Source of the DNA: Chryseobacterium pennipullorum
Lineage (GTDB): Bacteria > Bacteroidota > Bacteroidia > Flavobacteriales > Weeksellaceae
Direction: 5' to 3'
Assembly (NCBI RefSeq): GCF_003384725.1
Contig: NZ_QNVV01000001.1
Coordinates: 310,001-374,000, forward strand
Length of the DNA stretch: 64,000 nucleotides
The translations under genes were made by a program, and so were the position numbers. The first letter of the stretch is position 1, and each line of letters begins with the position of its first letter. The notes under the pieces are model-generated. The model saw only the letters and a list, made by a program, of their open reading frames with translations. It did not search any database and had not been told where the DNA came from. This document shows, one piece after another, positions 18,063 to 26,569 of the stretch.

Positions 18063-20303
18063 ATGAAAATTAAGATACTTTTAGCATTAATTTTTGTCAA
18101 CCTATTGCAGGCACAAAAATTTTATTTTCCTCAAACCACTGTAACAGACTCTGTTATTTTAGAAAAGCAAATGCCGGGTCTGGCTTTACAGGTCATCTCC
18201 AGTCTTCAGACGAAGAAAAACAAACCGAAAAATGATGTAGATTTTTCAGATGCCCTTTTCCGGTTGCAAATCGTGGCAAAAGAGTATAAAAAATCTATTA
18301 ATACCCTTTCCGAATACCGTAATCAGTATGCTGATCATCATATGGCAGACTACAAATTTATAGGATACGAACTCTATAGTATGGCAAAAATGGATGCCAC
18401 GGAAAAGAAGACCTCTTTTCCCAACGCACTCCGGGAGGCCTTCAATAAAAAGTATGGCAGTATTCCTGAAAAACAGATTCCCAGAATAGGACTTGCTGTG
18501 GATGGGGATGTGAATGAAGCCCGGAAGCTTCTTACAAAAACGCTGGCCAAACAAAAGGGAAAAGACAGTATAGACTACAGGGCTGCTCTGGCATTATGCA
18601 AAAGCTATCTGAACGCTATCACCTACTCTGCCATCAAACCGCAGGTTACCCAGCTGGTGACTGTGAAAGACCAGGAAAAGTTCATTGCAGAAACAAAAGA
18701 TCTCAAAACGAAAAACGGCAATACTCTAACGATTACGATTGTGAGAAAGAAGGAAAACAAATCTCCGCTTCCTGTTATTCTTACCAGCAATATCTACGCG
18801 GGTCCATTTGATGAGTTTTTTGGAAAACGGGCTGCTGTTTACAATTATGTAGGCGCGGTGGTGAATACCAGAGGTAAAAGAAACAGCCCCGATGAAAATA
18901 ATCCGTTTGAGCATGAAGCTCAGGATATTTATGAGGTCATCGACTGGGTAAGCAAGCAGCCGTGGAGTAACGGGAAAGTGGGAATGATCGGTGGAAGCTA
19001 TTTGGGTTTCAGCCAGTGGGCGGCGGTGAAGAAGCTTCATGCGGCTCTGAAAACAATTGTCCCACAGGTTGCAGTAGGAATCGGGATAGATTATCCAGCG
19101 CAGAATAATATCTTTATGAGCTATATGTTGCAGTGGATCCAGTACGTCACGAATAACAAGCTTACAGATGAAGCTGATTTCAGTAATTTTGCGAAATGGG
19201 ATTCCATCAATACCGCATGGTACAAAAGTGGAAAATCATTCAGGTCACTGGATACCATCAGCGGCAAACCGAGTAAAATCTTTCAGCGGTGGCTGGATCA
19301 CCCCGGATATGACAGCTATTGGCAGAAAATGGTGCCTTATAAAGAGGAATTTTCCAGGATCAACATTCCTGTTCTTACGACAACCGGCTATTATGATGAT
19401 GATCAGATCGGTGCATTATATTATTTTAAGAAGCACCATCAATACAACAAAAATGCTGACCATTACCTGGTGATCGGGCCTTATAATCACGGAGGAGCTC
19501 AAAGCTTCGGATTCACTTATGTGAATGGAAACCCAATAGATCCGGCGGCCAGAATAAGCATTGACGATCTCGCCTTCTCCTGGTTTGACTATATTCTGAA
19601 AGGTGGAAAAAAACCGGACATTCTGAAAGATAAGATCAATTTCCAGGTCATGAATACAAATACCTGGAAGCATGTGCCTACCCTCGACAAAATGCATACC
19701 TCAACTCTGAAGTTTTACCTGCAGGACCGGAAAAACAGCTCTTCTGTTTTCAATAAACCGCAAAACAAAAGCTTTACCACCCAAACGGTTGATTTTAAAA
19801 ACAGATCGGAAAAGGATTTATATTACCGCGTCAGCAAGAAAGACAGCATCAAGACAACCCACTCGGTTTATTTCGAAAGTGAAGTGCTGGATAAGGATAT
19901 GATCATCAGCGGTAACCTTTCCGGAGTCTTTAATGTTTCCATTAATAAAAAAGATTTTGATACGGATACTTACCTTTATCAGATCCAGCCGGATGGCCAG
20001 TCGTTCTTATTGTCCACTCACATTGTAAGAGCCAGCTACTCAAAAAACAATGAAGTACGACAGCTTCTTGCGCCTGGTAAATTAGAGCAGATCCCGATCA
20101 ACAATTCTATATTTATGAGTAAGAAAATAGAAAAAGGAAGCAGGCTGCTGCTCGTGGTGGGCGTTAATAAGAACCCTGCCTGGCAGATCAATTACGGAAC
20201 CGGTAAGGATGTAAGTGATGAAACGATACAGGATTCCGGGGAACCTCTCCAGATAAAATGGTACAATGACAGTTATGTGGAAATCCCTGTCTATAAAGAC
20301 TAA
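18063..20303 (+). CDS. CocE/NonD-type S15 hydrolase (X-Pro dipeptidyl-peptidase-like)
   Basis: 746 residues with a signal peptide (MKIKILLALIFVNLLQAQ). An N-terminal helical region of ~200 residues precedes the alpha/beta hydrolase domain. Its nucleophile motif is GGSYLGFSQW (~309), the acid is probably in YYDDDQIG (~443), and the His is in PYNHGG (~475). The C-terminal ~200 residues are the jelly-roll domain of CocE/NonD acyl-peptide hydrolases (the X-Pro dipeptidyl-peptidase C-terminal domain). Relatives cleave peptides after X-Pro or hydrolyse ester and acyl substrates in the periplasm. The N-terminal extension is longer than in short CocE-type members. The next gene is a permease on the same strand with its own promoter-like box, so they may not be co-transcribed. 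Confidence 0.8.
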   Translation: MKIKILLALIFVNLLQAQKFYFPQTTVTDSVILEKQMPGLALQVISSLQTKKNKPKNDVDFSDALFRLQIVAKEYKKSINTLSEYRNQYADHHMADYKFIGYELYSMAKMDATEKKTSFPNALREAFNKKYGSIPEKQIPRIGLAVDGDVNEARKLLTKTLAKQKGKDSIDYRAALALCKSYLNAITYSAIKPQVTQLVTVKDQEKFIAETKDLKTKNGNTLTITIVRKKENKSPLPVILTSNIYAGPFDEFFGKRAAVYNYVGAVVNTRGKRNSPDENNPFEHEAQDIYEVIDWVSKQPWSNGKVGMIGGSYLGFSQWAAVKKLHAALKTIVPQVAVGIGIDYPAQNNIFMSYMLQWIQYVTNNKLTDEADFSNFAKWDSINTAWYKSGKSFRSLDTISGKPSKIFQRWLDHPGYDSYWQKMVPYKEEFSRINIPVLTTTGYYDDDQIGALYYFKKHHQYNKNADHYLVIGPYNHGGAQSFGFTYVNGNPIDPAARISIDDLAFSWFDYILKGGKKPDILKDKINFQVMNTNTWKHVPTLDKMHTSTLKFYLQDRKNSSSVFNKPQNKSFTTQTVDFKNRSEKDLYYRVSKKDSIKTTHSVYFESEVLDKDMIISGNLSGVFNVSINKKDFDTDTYLYQIQPDGQSFLLSTHIVRASYSKNNEVRQLLAPGKLEQIPINNSIFMSKKIEKGSRLLLVVGVNKNPAWQINYGTGKDVSDETIQDSGEPLQIKWYNDSYVEIPVYKD

Positions 20304-20369
20304 AGACTTCCGGGAATGCATTTTTTCCAAATATCGTTAACGACTGTTAACACAAAAATAAAAAATCAT

Positions 20370-20377
20370 TACATTTG
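20370..20377 (+). promoter_or_regulatory. -7 box upstream of the permease
   Basis: TACATTTG matches TAnnTTTG exactly, 30 bp before the ATG at 20407. No TTG at the right distance upstream. Confidence 0.4.
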
Positions 20378-20406
20378 CTTTTTTTCAAATCAAATATAGT
20401 TATTGA

Positions 20407-22089
20407 ATGAGTCAACTTTTTAGAAGAAAAATCTATTCAGATACAGATACTTCAACGGGACTTTTAAGAGTCTTAGGTGTATGGGACATCGTATTTTTTG
20501 GTATTGCGGCTATTATCGGAGCTGGAAGTTTCAGCAGTTTGGGAGAAGCCGTTTTCAGAGGCGGTCCCGGTGTTATCCTTCTATATTTGATTTGCGGTTT
20601 TGCCTGCGGATTTACAGCTTTATGCTATGCTGAATTTGCCAGCAGAATTCCCACTGCCGGCTCCGCTTATACCTACGCTTATGCCAGCTTCGGTGAACTT
20701 ATTGCCTGGATTATCGGCTGGGCGCTGATTATGGAATATTCTTTCGGGAATATTTATGTTGCCTTCTCGTGGTCCGATTATTTTACCAGCTTTCTGGGAC
20801 GTCTCGGAATGCATATTCCAGATTATCTTACCTGCAGCTATACAGAAGCCAGAAAAGCGGTTCAGTACGGATCGGAAAACAAAGAGCTTTTAAATGCCTG
20901 GAAGACTGCCCCACTCATCGGAAGTTTGAAATTTATTGTAGACATTCCCGCATTGGTCATCAACGGCCTGATCACGTGGCTTTGCTATGTAGGCGTAAAA
21001 GAAAGTAAAAATTTCAATAATTCTCTTGTCATCTTAAAATTAGGCGTTATTGTCCTGGTGATCCTTGTTGGTTTTTCATATATCAACACTGAAAACTGGA
21101 CACCGATAAGCCCTACAACCGGAACGCCTTCTTTCATGCCAAATGGTTTTGCAGGAGTAATGAGTGCGGTATCGGGGGTATTCTTCGCATACATTGGATT
21201 TGATGCCTTAAGTGTTCTCTCTGAAGAAACCAAAGATCCGCAGAAAACACTTCCGAAGGGAATGATCGTCTCTCTTGTATTGTGTACTGCCATTTATATT
21301 GCCTTAACTCTGGTATTAACAGGAATGGTAGATTATAAAAAGTTCGACGGTGTGGGAGATCCGCTTTCTTTTATATTTGAAAAAACAAATGCCAATGTGG
21401 CCTGGATGGAACTGGTGGTGTCTTTTGTAGCGATTGTTGCCATTACAACGGTATTATTGGTATTCCAGATGGGACAGCCGAGAATCTGGTACGCAATGAG
21501 CCGTGACGGACTGATGCCTCAGAGGTTTCAGAAAATCCATCCCAAATATAAAACACCCTCTTACGCGACTATCGTAACCGGAGTTGTGGTAGGAATTCCT
21601 ATTCTGTTTACAGATAAAACCTTCATTCTGGATTTTACCAGTATCGGTACCATCTTCGCGTTCGTATTGGTTTGCGCAGGAGTACTTCTTTTGCCGGCTA
21701 AGGAAAAAATAAAAGGAAGATTTCACTTGCCTTATATAAATGGTAAGATCATCTTTCCTGTTGTTTTTATCGGGGGGCTGATCGCTTTCTACCAATGGCA
21801 GCCTGAGTTTTTCCAGAATCTTACAGATTGGTCAGATCCTAACGAGGGAGAATTCCGGGCATCCATTTTCTTTTTTATCATCATTAACCTCATCCTTTGT
21901 GTGGTGACTTTTATAAAGAATTTATCCTTAATTCCCTTGGTGGGTTTAAGCTCATGCTTATATCTTCTCACAGGAATGAGCCACGAGAACTGGTTCTGGT
22001 TCGGAATGTGGTTCCTGATCGGTATGGTGATCTATTTCTGCTACGGCTATAAAAACAGTAAGCTGGGGAAAGAATTGAAGAATAAATAA
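20407..22089 (+). CDS. APC-family amino acid permease
   Basis: 560 residues with about 12-14 hydrophobic segments. The N-terminus VWDIVFFGIAAIIGAGSFSSLGEA is the first-helix motif of APC-superfamily transporters, followed by GPGVILLYLICGFACGFTALCYAEFASRIPTAGSAYTYAY (only the pattern is quoted in part here: GFACGFTALCYAEF, PTAGSAYTY), typical of cationic amino acid transporters of the YfnA group. A loop between helices 3 and 4 is longer than usual. It should import amino acids across the inner membrane; the substrate is not predictable. It is closed by a strong terminator 20 bp after its stop. Confidence 0.85.
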   Translation: MSQLFRRKIYSDTDTSTGLLRVLGVWDIVFFGIAAIIGAGSFSSLGEAVFRGGPGVILLYLICGFACGFTALCYAEFASRIPTAGSAYTYAYASFGELIAWIIGWALIMEYSFGNIYVAFSWSDYFTSFLGRLGMHIPDYLTCSYTEARKAVQYGSENKELLNAWKTAPLIGSLKFIVDIPALVINGLITWLCYVGVKESKNFNNSLVILKLGVIVLVILVGFSYINTENWTPISPTTGTPSFMPNGFAGVMSAVSGVFFAYIGFDALSVLSEETKDPQKTLPKGMIVSLVLCTAIYIALTLVLTGMVDYKKFDGVGDPLSFIFEKTNANVAWMELVVSFVAIVAITTVLLVFQMGQPRIWYAMSRDGLMPQRFQKIHPKYKTPSYATIVTGVVVGIPILFTDKTFILDFTSIGTIFAFVLVCAGVLLLPAKEKIKGRFHLPYINGKIIFPVVFIGGLIAFYQWQPEFFQNLTDWSDPNEGEFRASIFFFIIINLILCVVTFIKNLSLIPLVGLSSCLYLLTGMSHENWFWFGMWFLIGMVIYFCYGYKNSKLGKELKNK

Positions 22090-22108
22090 CATAAGAACAG
22101 TATTGCAT

Positions 22109-22172
22109 AAAGGCAAAATGGCAAAAAGGTTGAATGTACAGAAAGACTGATTTGTCATTTTGCCTTTTTTGT
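22109..22172 (+). terminator. terminator after the permease
   Basis: A 12-bp stem AAAGGCAAAATG / CATTTTGCCTTT (22109-22120, 22156-22167) with a long loop, followed by T-rich sequence. Confidence 0.65.
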
Positions 22173-22242
22173 TTTTTCCAGCTGATGAAAAACCGGCAGA
22201 ATTATTGCTTTCATTTTTTCAGAAACCTTAAACTATAAAGCC

Positions 22243-22578
22243 ATGTCTGAAAGAATTAAAACATACAGAGAATTTTATCAGTTCTATCTCACTGAGCACA
22301 GTAAAACGGGAACCCGTATTTTCCATTTCATCGGTACCTTGCTTATATTTGTCGTCATAGGATACGTTATCAGTTCAGGAAAAGAAAGATTTCTGTGGTA
22401 TATTCCCATCTTCGGGTATGGCTTTGCCTGGTTCAGCCATGCGGTTATTGAGAAGAACAGGCCGGCTACTTTTAAATATCCATTATGGTCACTCATTTCA
22501 GATTTCAGGCTGTTCTTCGAGCTGTTGATCGGAAAACAAAAATTCCGGGAACACCATAACGAACCTCAAAAACAGTAA
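22243..22578 (+). CDS. Mpo1-like (DUF962) membrane protein
   Basis: 111 residues. The conserved start of the family is present: FYQFYLTEHSKTGTRIFHFIGT, here with its two histidines (HSKTGTRIFH), and a later SHAVIEKNRPATFKYP. Two hydrophobic stretches flank the loop. The yeast homologue Mpo1 is an Fe(II)-dependent dioxygenase that alpha-oxidises 2-hydroxy fatty acids, using such histidines. A bacterial role in fatty acid turnover is inference. It is a single gene on the plus strand between two terminators. Confidence 0.8.
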   Translation: MSERIKTYREFYQFYLTEHSKTGTRIFHFIGTLLIFVVIGYVISSGKERFLWYIPIFGYGFAWFSHAVIEKNRPATFKYPLWSLISDFRLFFELLIGKQKFREHHNEPQKQ

Positions 22579-22608
22579 TCACTAAAAATCTTTATCTGTT
22601 AACCTTAT

Positions 22609-22641
22609 AAAAAAAATGCCACAGACAGAGCATCTGTGGCA
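22609..22641. terminator. bidirectional terminator
   Basis: A 9-bp stem TGCCACAGA / TCTGTGGCA (22617-22625, 22633-22641), with an A run at 22609-22616 that gives a T tract for the minus-strand genes ending at 22678. Confidence 0.7.
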
Positions 22642-22677
22642 GTAGTATTTTCAGCCGGAAAATTGATCATTGCTGCT

Positions 22678-23160
22678 TTATTTTTTTAACAGCTGATCAT
22701 TGTTTCCGGAAATACGGTTTTTTGAAAAATATCCAGCTCCTGCGAGATATCCCAGAGAAGGCAGTACACCGGACAATATCACGGGCAGCACCAGTGGAAA
22801 CCCTGACCCGTCAAGATCAATGATCATAGGGTAAAGATATCCGTTATAGGCAACGAGCACCAATGTAAAGATAAAACTTTCATCGCCTGCCGTTGAGAGA
22901 ATATTGAAGTCCTCACCAAACCGGTCAAACACCCCAGACATAATGAACAGCAAAATATTCACGAAAAACATCCACAATACAGATCTGTAAGTCATTTTAT
23001 TTTTTGCATTCCAATACCCTGCTCCTATAAGGAAAAGCGATAAGACTCCTGAAATGGTATATGCCAAAGGTGAAGCGTCTGTTTCCGCACCATTTCTGCT
23101 CAAAAAATAAAGTGAATATAAAAACAGGTTCGCAAGATAAGTTAGGCTAACATAATTCAT
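22678..23160 (-). CDS. hypothetical membrane protein
   Basis: 160 residues with four or five hydrophobic segments (LTYLANLFLYSLYFL; YTISGVLSLFLIGAGYW; VLWMFFVNILLFIMSGVF; FIFTLVLVAYNGYLY; LPVILSGVLPSLGYLAGAGYF). No family was recognised. It lies 11 bp after the stop of the secreted lipocalin-like gene on the same strand, so they are very likely co-transcribed. Nothing in the sequence suggests transport or catalysis. Confidence 0.6.
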   Translation of the reverse strand: MNYVSLTYLANLFLYSLYFLSRNGAETDASPLAYTISGVLSLFLIGAGYWNAKNKMTYRSVLWMFFVNILLFIMSGVFDRFGEDFNILSTAGDESFIFTLVLVAYNGYLYPMIIDLDGSGFPLVLPVILSGVLPSLGYLAGAGYFSKNRISGNNDQLLKK

Positions 23161-23171
23161 TGCTTCCCCAT

Positions 23172-23633
23172 TTAATATTGTTTTTCCAGAACACTATAAT
23201 GAACGGTATTCATTATTTTTGAGGCAAAAGCGTCTCCCTTTACTTCCACCTGTTCAGGAATGTAACTGGTCAATGTGATGGTTTTATCAGCATTGATGGT
23301 AACGATAACTTCCTCAAGAATATGTTTATCATCCACATAAAACTGAATCCGATTGTCTACGATTTTCCAAAAGGAAAGCCTGGGCTCACCCGGATGACAA
23401 TCTTCCACACTTCCTTCAATATAATTATAGACCGCAAAGCCATCTTCCCTTAAGGCATAATTCCTCATCAGGCGGCAGCGGTCAAAATCCTTGACCACTT
23501 TCTTTTTATTTTCATAAAATCCGGCTTCTTTCAGTTTCCAGAACCCGGTAACATCTTCTTTTTTGAGTTTCTGAGCGCTCATCAGGGAAGATAGAGTCAT
23601 CAAAAAAACAAGGAAAATACTCCTTTTCATCAT
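23172..23633 (-). CDS. secreted lipocalin-like domain protein
   Basis: 153 residues. A signal peptide (MMKRSIFLVFLMTLSSLMSAQ) precedes VTGFWKLKEAGFY, the GxW opening of lipocalin-like domains, then a run of beta strands with FWKIVDNRIQFYVDD in the middle. Two Cys (in DRCRLM and EDCHPG) could form a disulphide in the periplasm. This class of small flavobacterial proteins probably binds a hydrophobic ligand; that role is inference. It leads the membrane protein gene that follows. Confidence 0.55.
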   Translation of the reverse strand: MMKRSIFLVFLMTLSSLMSAQKLKKEDVTGFWKLKEAGFYENKKKVVKDFDRCRLMRNYALREDGFAVYNYIEGSVEDCHPGEPRLSFWKIVDNRIQFYVDDKHILEEVIVTINADKTITLTSYIPEQVEVKGDAFASKIMNTVHYSVLEKQY

Positions 23634-23670
23634 ATATTCTTTATGGTATGTTTAAACGAATAATCAGTAG

Positions 23671-23709
23671 GTCTAAGCTCGGGGCGGCAAGGCCGCCCCG
23701 AGCTTAGAC
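23671..23709. repeat. perfect 18-3-18 GC-rich hairpin
   Basis: An 18-bp arm (23671-23688) is followed by loop AAG and a perfect complementary arm (23692-23709); the arm reads GTCTAAGCTCGGGGCGGC. It sits 17 bp downstream (minus direction) of the stop at 23726, but no T tract follows, so it is not a classical terminator. It may stabilise the 3' end or act as a transcription brake. The hairpin at 45763-45801 has the same geometry. Confidence 0.7.
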
Positions 23710-23725
23710 AATATCAGCCGGGAAA

Positions 23726-25747
23726 CTATTTAAATTTCTTTTTAAAGCTGAATTTAAGGCTGTTAAGAAACCCTGGCTCTATAATATCTACCCCAAGTCC
23801 GAAATTACTGTCCGCCACAGTGTGGTGATCATTTCTGAACTTTTCAAACTCCTCCTGCGGAATTTCAAGGTTGGTCAGAGGATTGTATTCAATAAATACA
23901 CTGGCTCCGTTTTTAGCCACTTTCTTGCGGCTTTTGTAATCAAAATAGGGATTATTGATGGTACTTTCCTGAACCGTATATTTTTCTTCTGTATCAATTT
24001 TCTGATCTGTATACAGATTGATTTCGTACTTCTCGCTGTCGAAATTATGCCAGAACGGTAGATCTTTATGCATAAAATCCCGGGCACTGGCCTTCACTAC
24101 ATTTCTGTCAAAATACATCAGGAAGCGGTTATTTTGCGGATCCACATAATACGGATTATCCACGACCGCAGTATACTGAATCCTGACTTCATTCAGTTTT
24201 TTATCGTCGCTCACCACATCAATAGCGGCATCTTTGAATATGTTTCTTACATCTGTACCATTCCTGTCACTGGAATAATTAAGGCCATAGAAGAGAAAAC
24301 TGTTCCAGCTGTCGATGATTTCCCTTTTGTTGGTACTCTTAAAATACTTTCTCATTGCGTTCGCTCTGTTCCCCTTATAGGTGGTTGTCAGATGAAGCTT
24401 TCCTGTATTTCCCTGAACATTAAAATCGATTTTCTCATCAACACAGTAGTAAGAAAAACGATGTGGCTTTCTTACCTGAAGCTCCTGATCTTTTTTTATT
24501 TCGAGGTAGTGCATAAAATAAATGAAGCCTCTGTTTTCGAGCAAACCAAATTCATCCCGAATGGTAGCATCAATAAAATATTCCTGATCCTTATAGTTTA
24601 TTTTTACAACCACATGGTTAAAGCTTAAGAGAGAAGGCAGATAATATTTAATATAGTAATCCGTATTGAAATTAACCAGCACTACTGATGCCTCCACGCC
24701 GATATAATCCAGAATAACTTTCAATAAAACAGATTTTGCCTTGCAGTCTCCCTGCTTGTTTTCGTACGTTACTGCCGGTGCCTGTGGCTTGTGCCCGTTC
24801 ATTTCATCAGCATTGAAGATGTAATAGATATGGTTCTGTACATACTCTATTGCAAACCGGATCTTTTCATCCTGGCCGGCAACAGCGTCCAGCTTCTCTA
24901 TAAGATTTGGAGCAAAATCCTTCAGGGAAGATGCTGTGAAAATCTCCTCATAGATCGGAAAAATATAATTCGATAAATCTTTCCAATTGCTTTCTGTCGC
25001 AAAATCAACGTAAGGAAAAATCTCCCGTCCCGAGTCCACCGGATTGATGTAATTATGCTCTTCTATAACAAAGCGTTCCCCTTTCTTTAAACGGTTGATT
25101 TCAGGTTCCAGAACATTGCCCTGCTCATCTCTGAAAAATGTTTTTTTATAAGCGATGGCCTGCTCACGCTCATTGATAAAGGTAAATTTAAAGCTTCCGT
25201 AAGCCCAGTAATTGTCAGGACTTACCCATACATATTTTGAAAACTCTTTACGGAGAAAATCACGGTCTGTAAATACCTTGATTCTGGAATCTTCCAAAAT
25301 AAGTACATCATACAGCCTGAGGTCTTTAATCGTAATATTGATTTTTTTGTTACTGCTTAAGACTCCTCCGCTGCTTTGATTTTCACTGTCGAGAACTTTA
25401 ATTTTGGTATCCGGGATCTTATCGATCAAAACCCCATCTCTCAAAACACTGATCCTGTGAATCAGATAGACTTCATTTTCTTCCACAATAATATCAGATA
25501 CAGAAGCTCTTTCAAGGTTGCCGGGCTCATTCAGTGTATAGGCCATGCACAGGTATTCACTGTTTTCTTTATTGCTTGTGTAGTATTTCTTATCTAAAAA
25601 ATAGCAGTAATCCCTGCCTTCATCAATCTGTTTCCTGGCAAATTCGGAGTCTTTGATTCGGTCTGTTATTTCCTGGTCCCCAATATTTCCTGCCCACATT
25701 TCAGGTTTCTGAATCCTGTAGTTTTCAACTTGAATTTGATTTTCCAT
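23726..25747 (-). CDS. DUF3857/transglutaminase-like protein
   Basis: 673 residues from the ATG at 25747; the longer frame to 25783 only adds an AT-rich non-coding-looking stretch. The centre holds a transglutaminase-like core with the triad in KQGDCKAKS (Cys), LSFNHVVV (His) and YFIDATI (Asp), which is complete. Around it are the long N-terminal (~250 aa) and C-terminal (~200 aa) beta-rich regions usual for DUF3857 proteins of Bacteroidota. Unlike most of these it has no signal peptide from this start, so its location is unclear. The family is thought to include peptidases or amidases; the substrate is unknown. Confidence 0.7.
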   Translation of the reverse strand: MENQIQVENYRIQKPEMWAGNIGDQEITDRIKDSEFARKQIDEGRDYCYFLDKKYYTSNKENSEYLCMAYTLNEPGNLERASVSDIIVEENEVYLIHRISVLRDGVLIDKIPDTKIKVLDSENQSSGGVLSSNKKINITIKDLRLYDVLILEDSRIKVFTDRDFLRKEFSKYVWVSPDNYWAYGSFKFTFINEREQAIAYKKTFFRDEQGNVLEPEINRLKKGERFVIEEHNYINPVDSGREIFPYVDFATESNWKDLSNYIFPIYEEIFTASSLKDFAPNLIEKLDAVAGQDEKIRFAIEYVQNHIYYIFNADEMNGHKPQAPAVTYENKQGDCKAKSVLLKVILDYIGVEASVVLVNFNTDYYIKYYLPSLLSFNHVVVKINYKDQEYFIDATIRDEFGLLENRGFIYFMHYLEIKKDQELQVRKPHRFSYYCVDEKIDFNVQGNTGKLHLTTTYKGNRANAMRKYFKSTNKREIIDSWNSFLFYGLNYSSDRNGTDVRNIFKDAAIDVVSDDKKLNEVRIQYTAVVDNPYYVDPQNNRFLMYFDRNVVKASARDFMHKDLPFWHNFDSEKYEINLYTDQKIDTEEKYTVQESTINNPYFDYKSRKKVAKNGASVFIEYNPLTNLEIPQEEFEKFRNDHHTVADSNFGLGVDIIEPGFLNSLKFSFKKKFK

Positions 25748-25900
25748 ATTTATTATAAGAATTATGTTGTTGGTTATGTTCACTAAGAACTTTCAAATTA
25801 AACGATTAATAAGCTAAAAAACAATAGCAGAAGTACGACAAATTCAGGAAAATCGGATTCCGGCATGGTAATTGCGAGGTATGGGCTAAAAATCAAGTTT

Positions 25901-26512
25901 ATGAAAAATGTAGTAACAATTCTAAAAGGGGCAGTACCCGCATTAGCGTTATTTGCCATGACACAATGTACAACGGCAGCAGGTGTATCCGGTGATGAAA
26001 AAACATTCATCGTGGGTCCACAAACAGCAGATTGTACAGGAGTAGCTCCTATGAAATGTCTGCAGGTAAAAGAAAATACTTCCGGAGACTGGACGAATTT
26101 CTACAGCAATATCGAAGGGTTCACTTACGAACCTGGGTATGAGTACGTATTGAAAGTAAAAACAGAGAAAATTGCTAATCCGCCGGCAGACGGATCTTCT
26201 ATAAAATATACCTTAGTGAAGCAGGTTTCCAAAACGAAGAAAGAAGGAACAGCAGCGAGTGAAAAGACCTTTATCATCGGAGCTCAGACCGTGGACTGTT
26301 CAGCAGGAGCTGGACGTATGAAGTGTCTGCAGATGAAAGAAAATACTTCTGACAGCTGGAGCAACTTCTACAGCAACATCGAAGGTTTCACGTACGAGCC
26401 AGGCTACGAGTATGTTCTAAAAGTAAAAACGGAAAAAATCGCCAACCCACCGGCAGATGCCTCTTCCATCAAATATACATTGGTAGAGCAGGTTTCCAAA
26501 ACAAAAAAATAA
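25901..26512 (+). CDS. lipoprotein with two tandem DUF4377 domains
   Basis: 203 residues from the ATG at 25901, which gives a lipoprotein-like signal (MKNVVTILKG..LFAMTQC); a frame start at 25865 only adds 12 poor residues. After the signal come two near-identical ~75-residue units, each with EKTFI(V/I)G(P/A)QT, MKCLQ(V/M)KENTS, NFYSNIEGFTYEPGYEYVL and KIANPPAD, the DUF4377 pattern. DUF4377 is usually found as one copy at the surface of Bacteroidota and its role is not known. Each unit has two Cys that could pair. The repeats are so alike at protein level that a recent internal duplication is likely. It is a single gene with a palindromic terminator overlapping its stop. Confidence 0.8.
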   Translation: MKNVVTILKGAVPALALFAMTQCTTAAGVSGDEKTFIVGPQTADCTGVAPMKCLQVKENTSGDWTNFYSNIEGFTYEPGYEYVLKVKTEKIANPPADGSSIKYTLVKQVSKTKKEGTAASEKTFIIGAQTVDCSAGAGRMKCLQMKENTSDSWSNFYSNIEGFTYEPGYEYVLKVKTEKIANPPADASSIKYTLVEQVSKTKK

Positions 26513-26553
26513 AATAAAAGCGCTTCAGAAATTTCTGAAGCGCTTTTATTTTA
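26510..26553. terminator. 44-bp perfect palindrome, bidirectional terminator
   Basis: The sequence from 26510 to 26553 is its own reverse complement, centred at 26531/26532, with GCGCTTC / GAAGCGC in the stems and AT-rich flanks on both sides. It overlaps the stop codon of the DUF4377 gene (26510-26512) and lies 17 bp from the end of the convergent SPFH gene. Confidence 0.8.
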
Positions 26554-26569
26554 CATCGTTCTTTATTTA

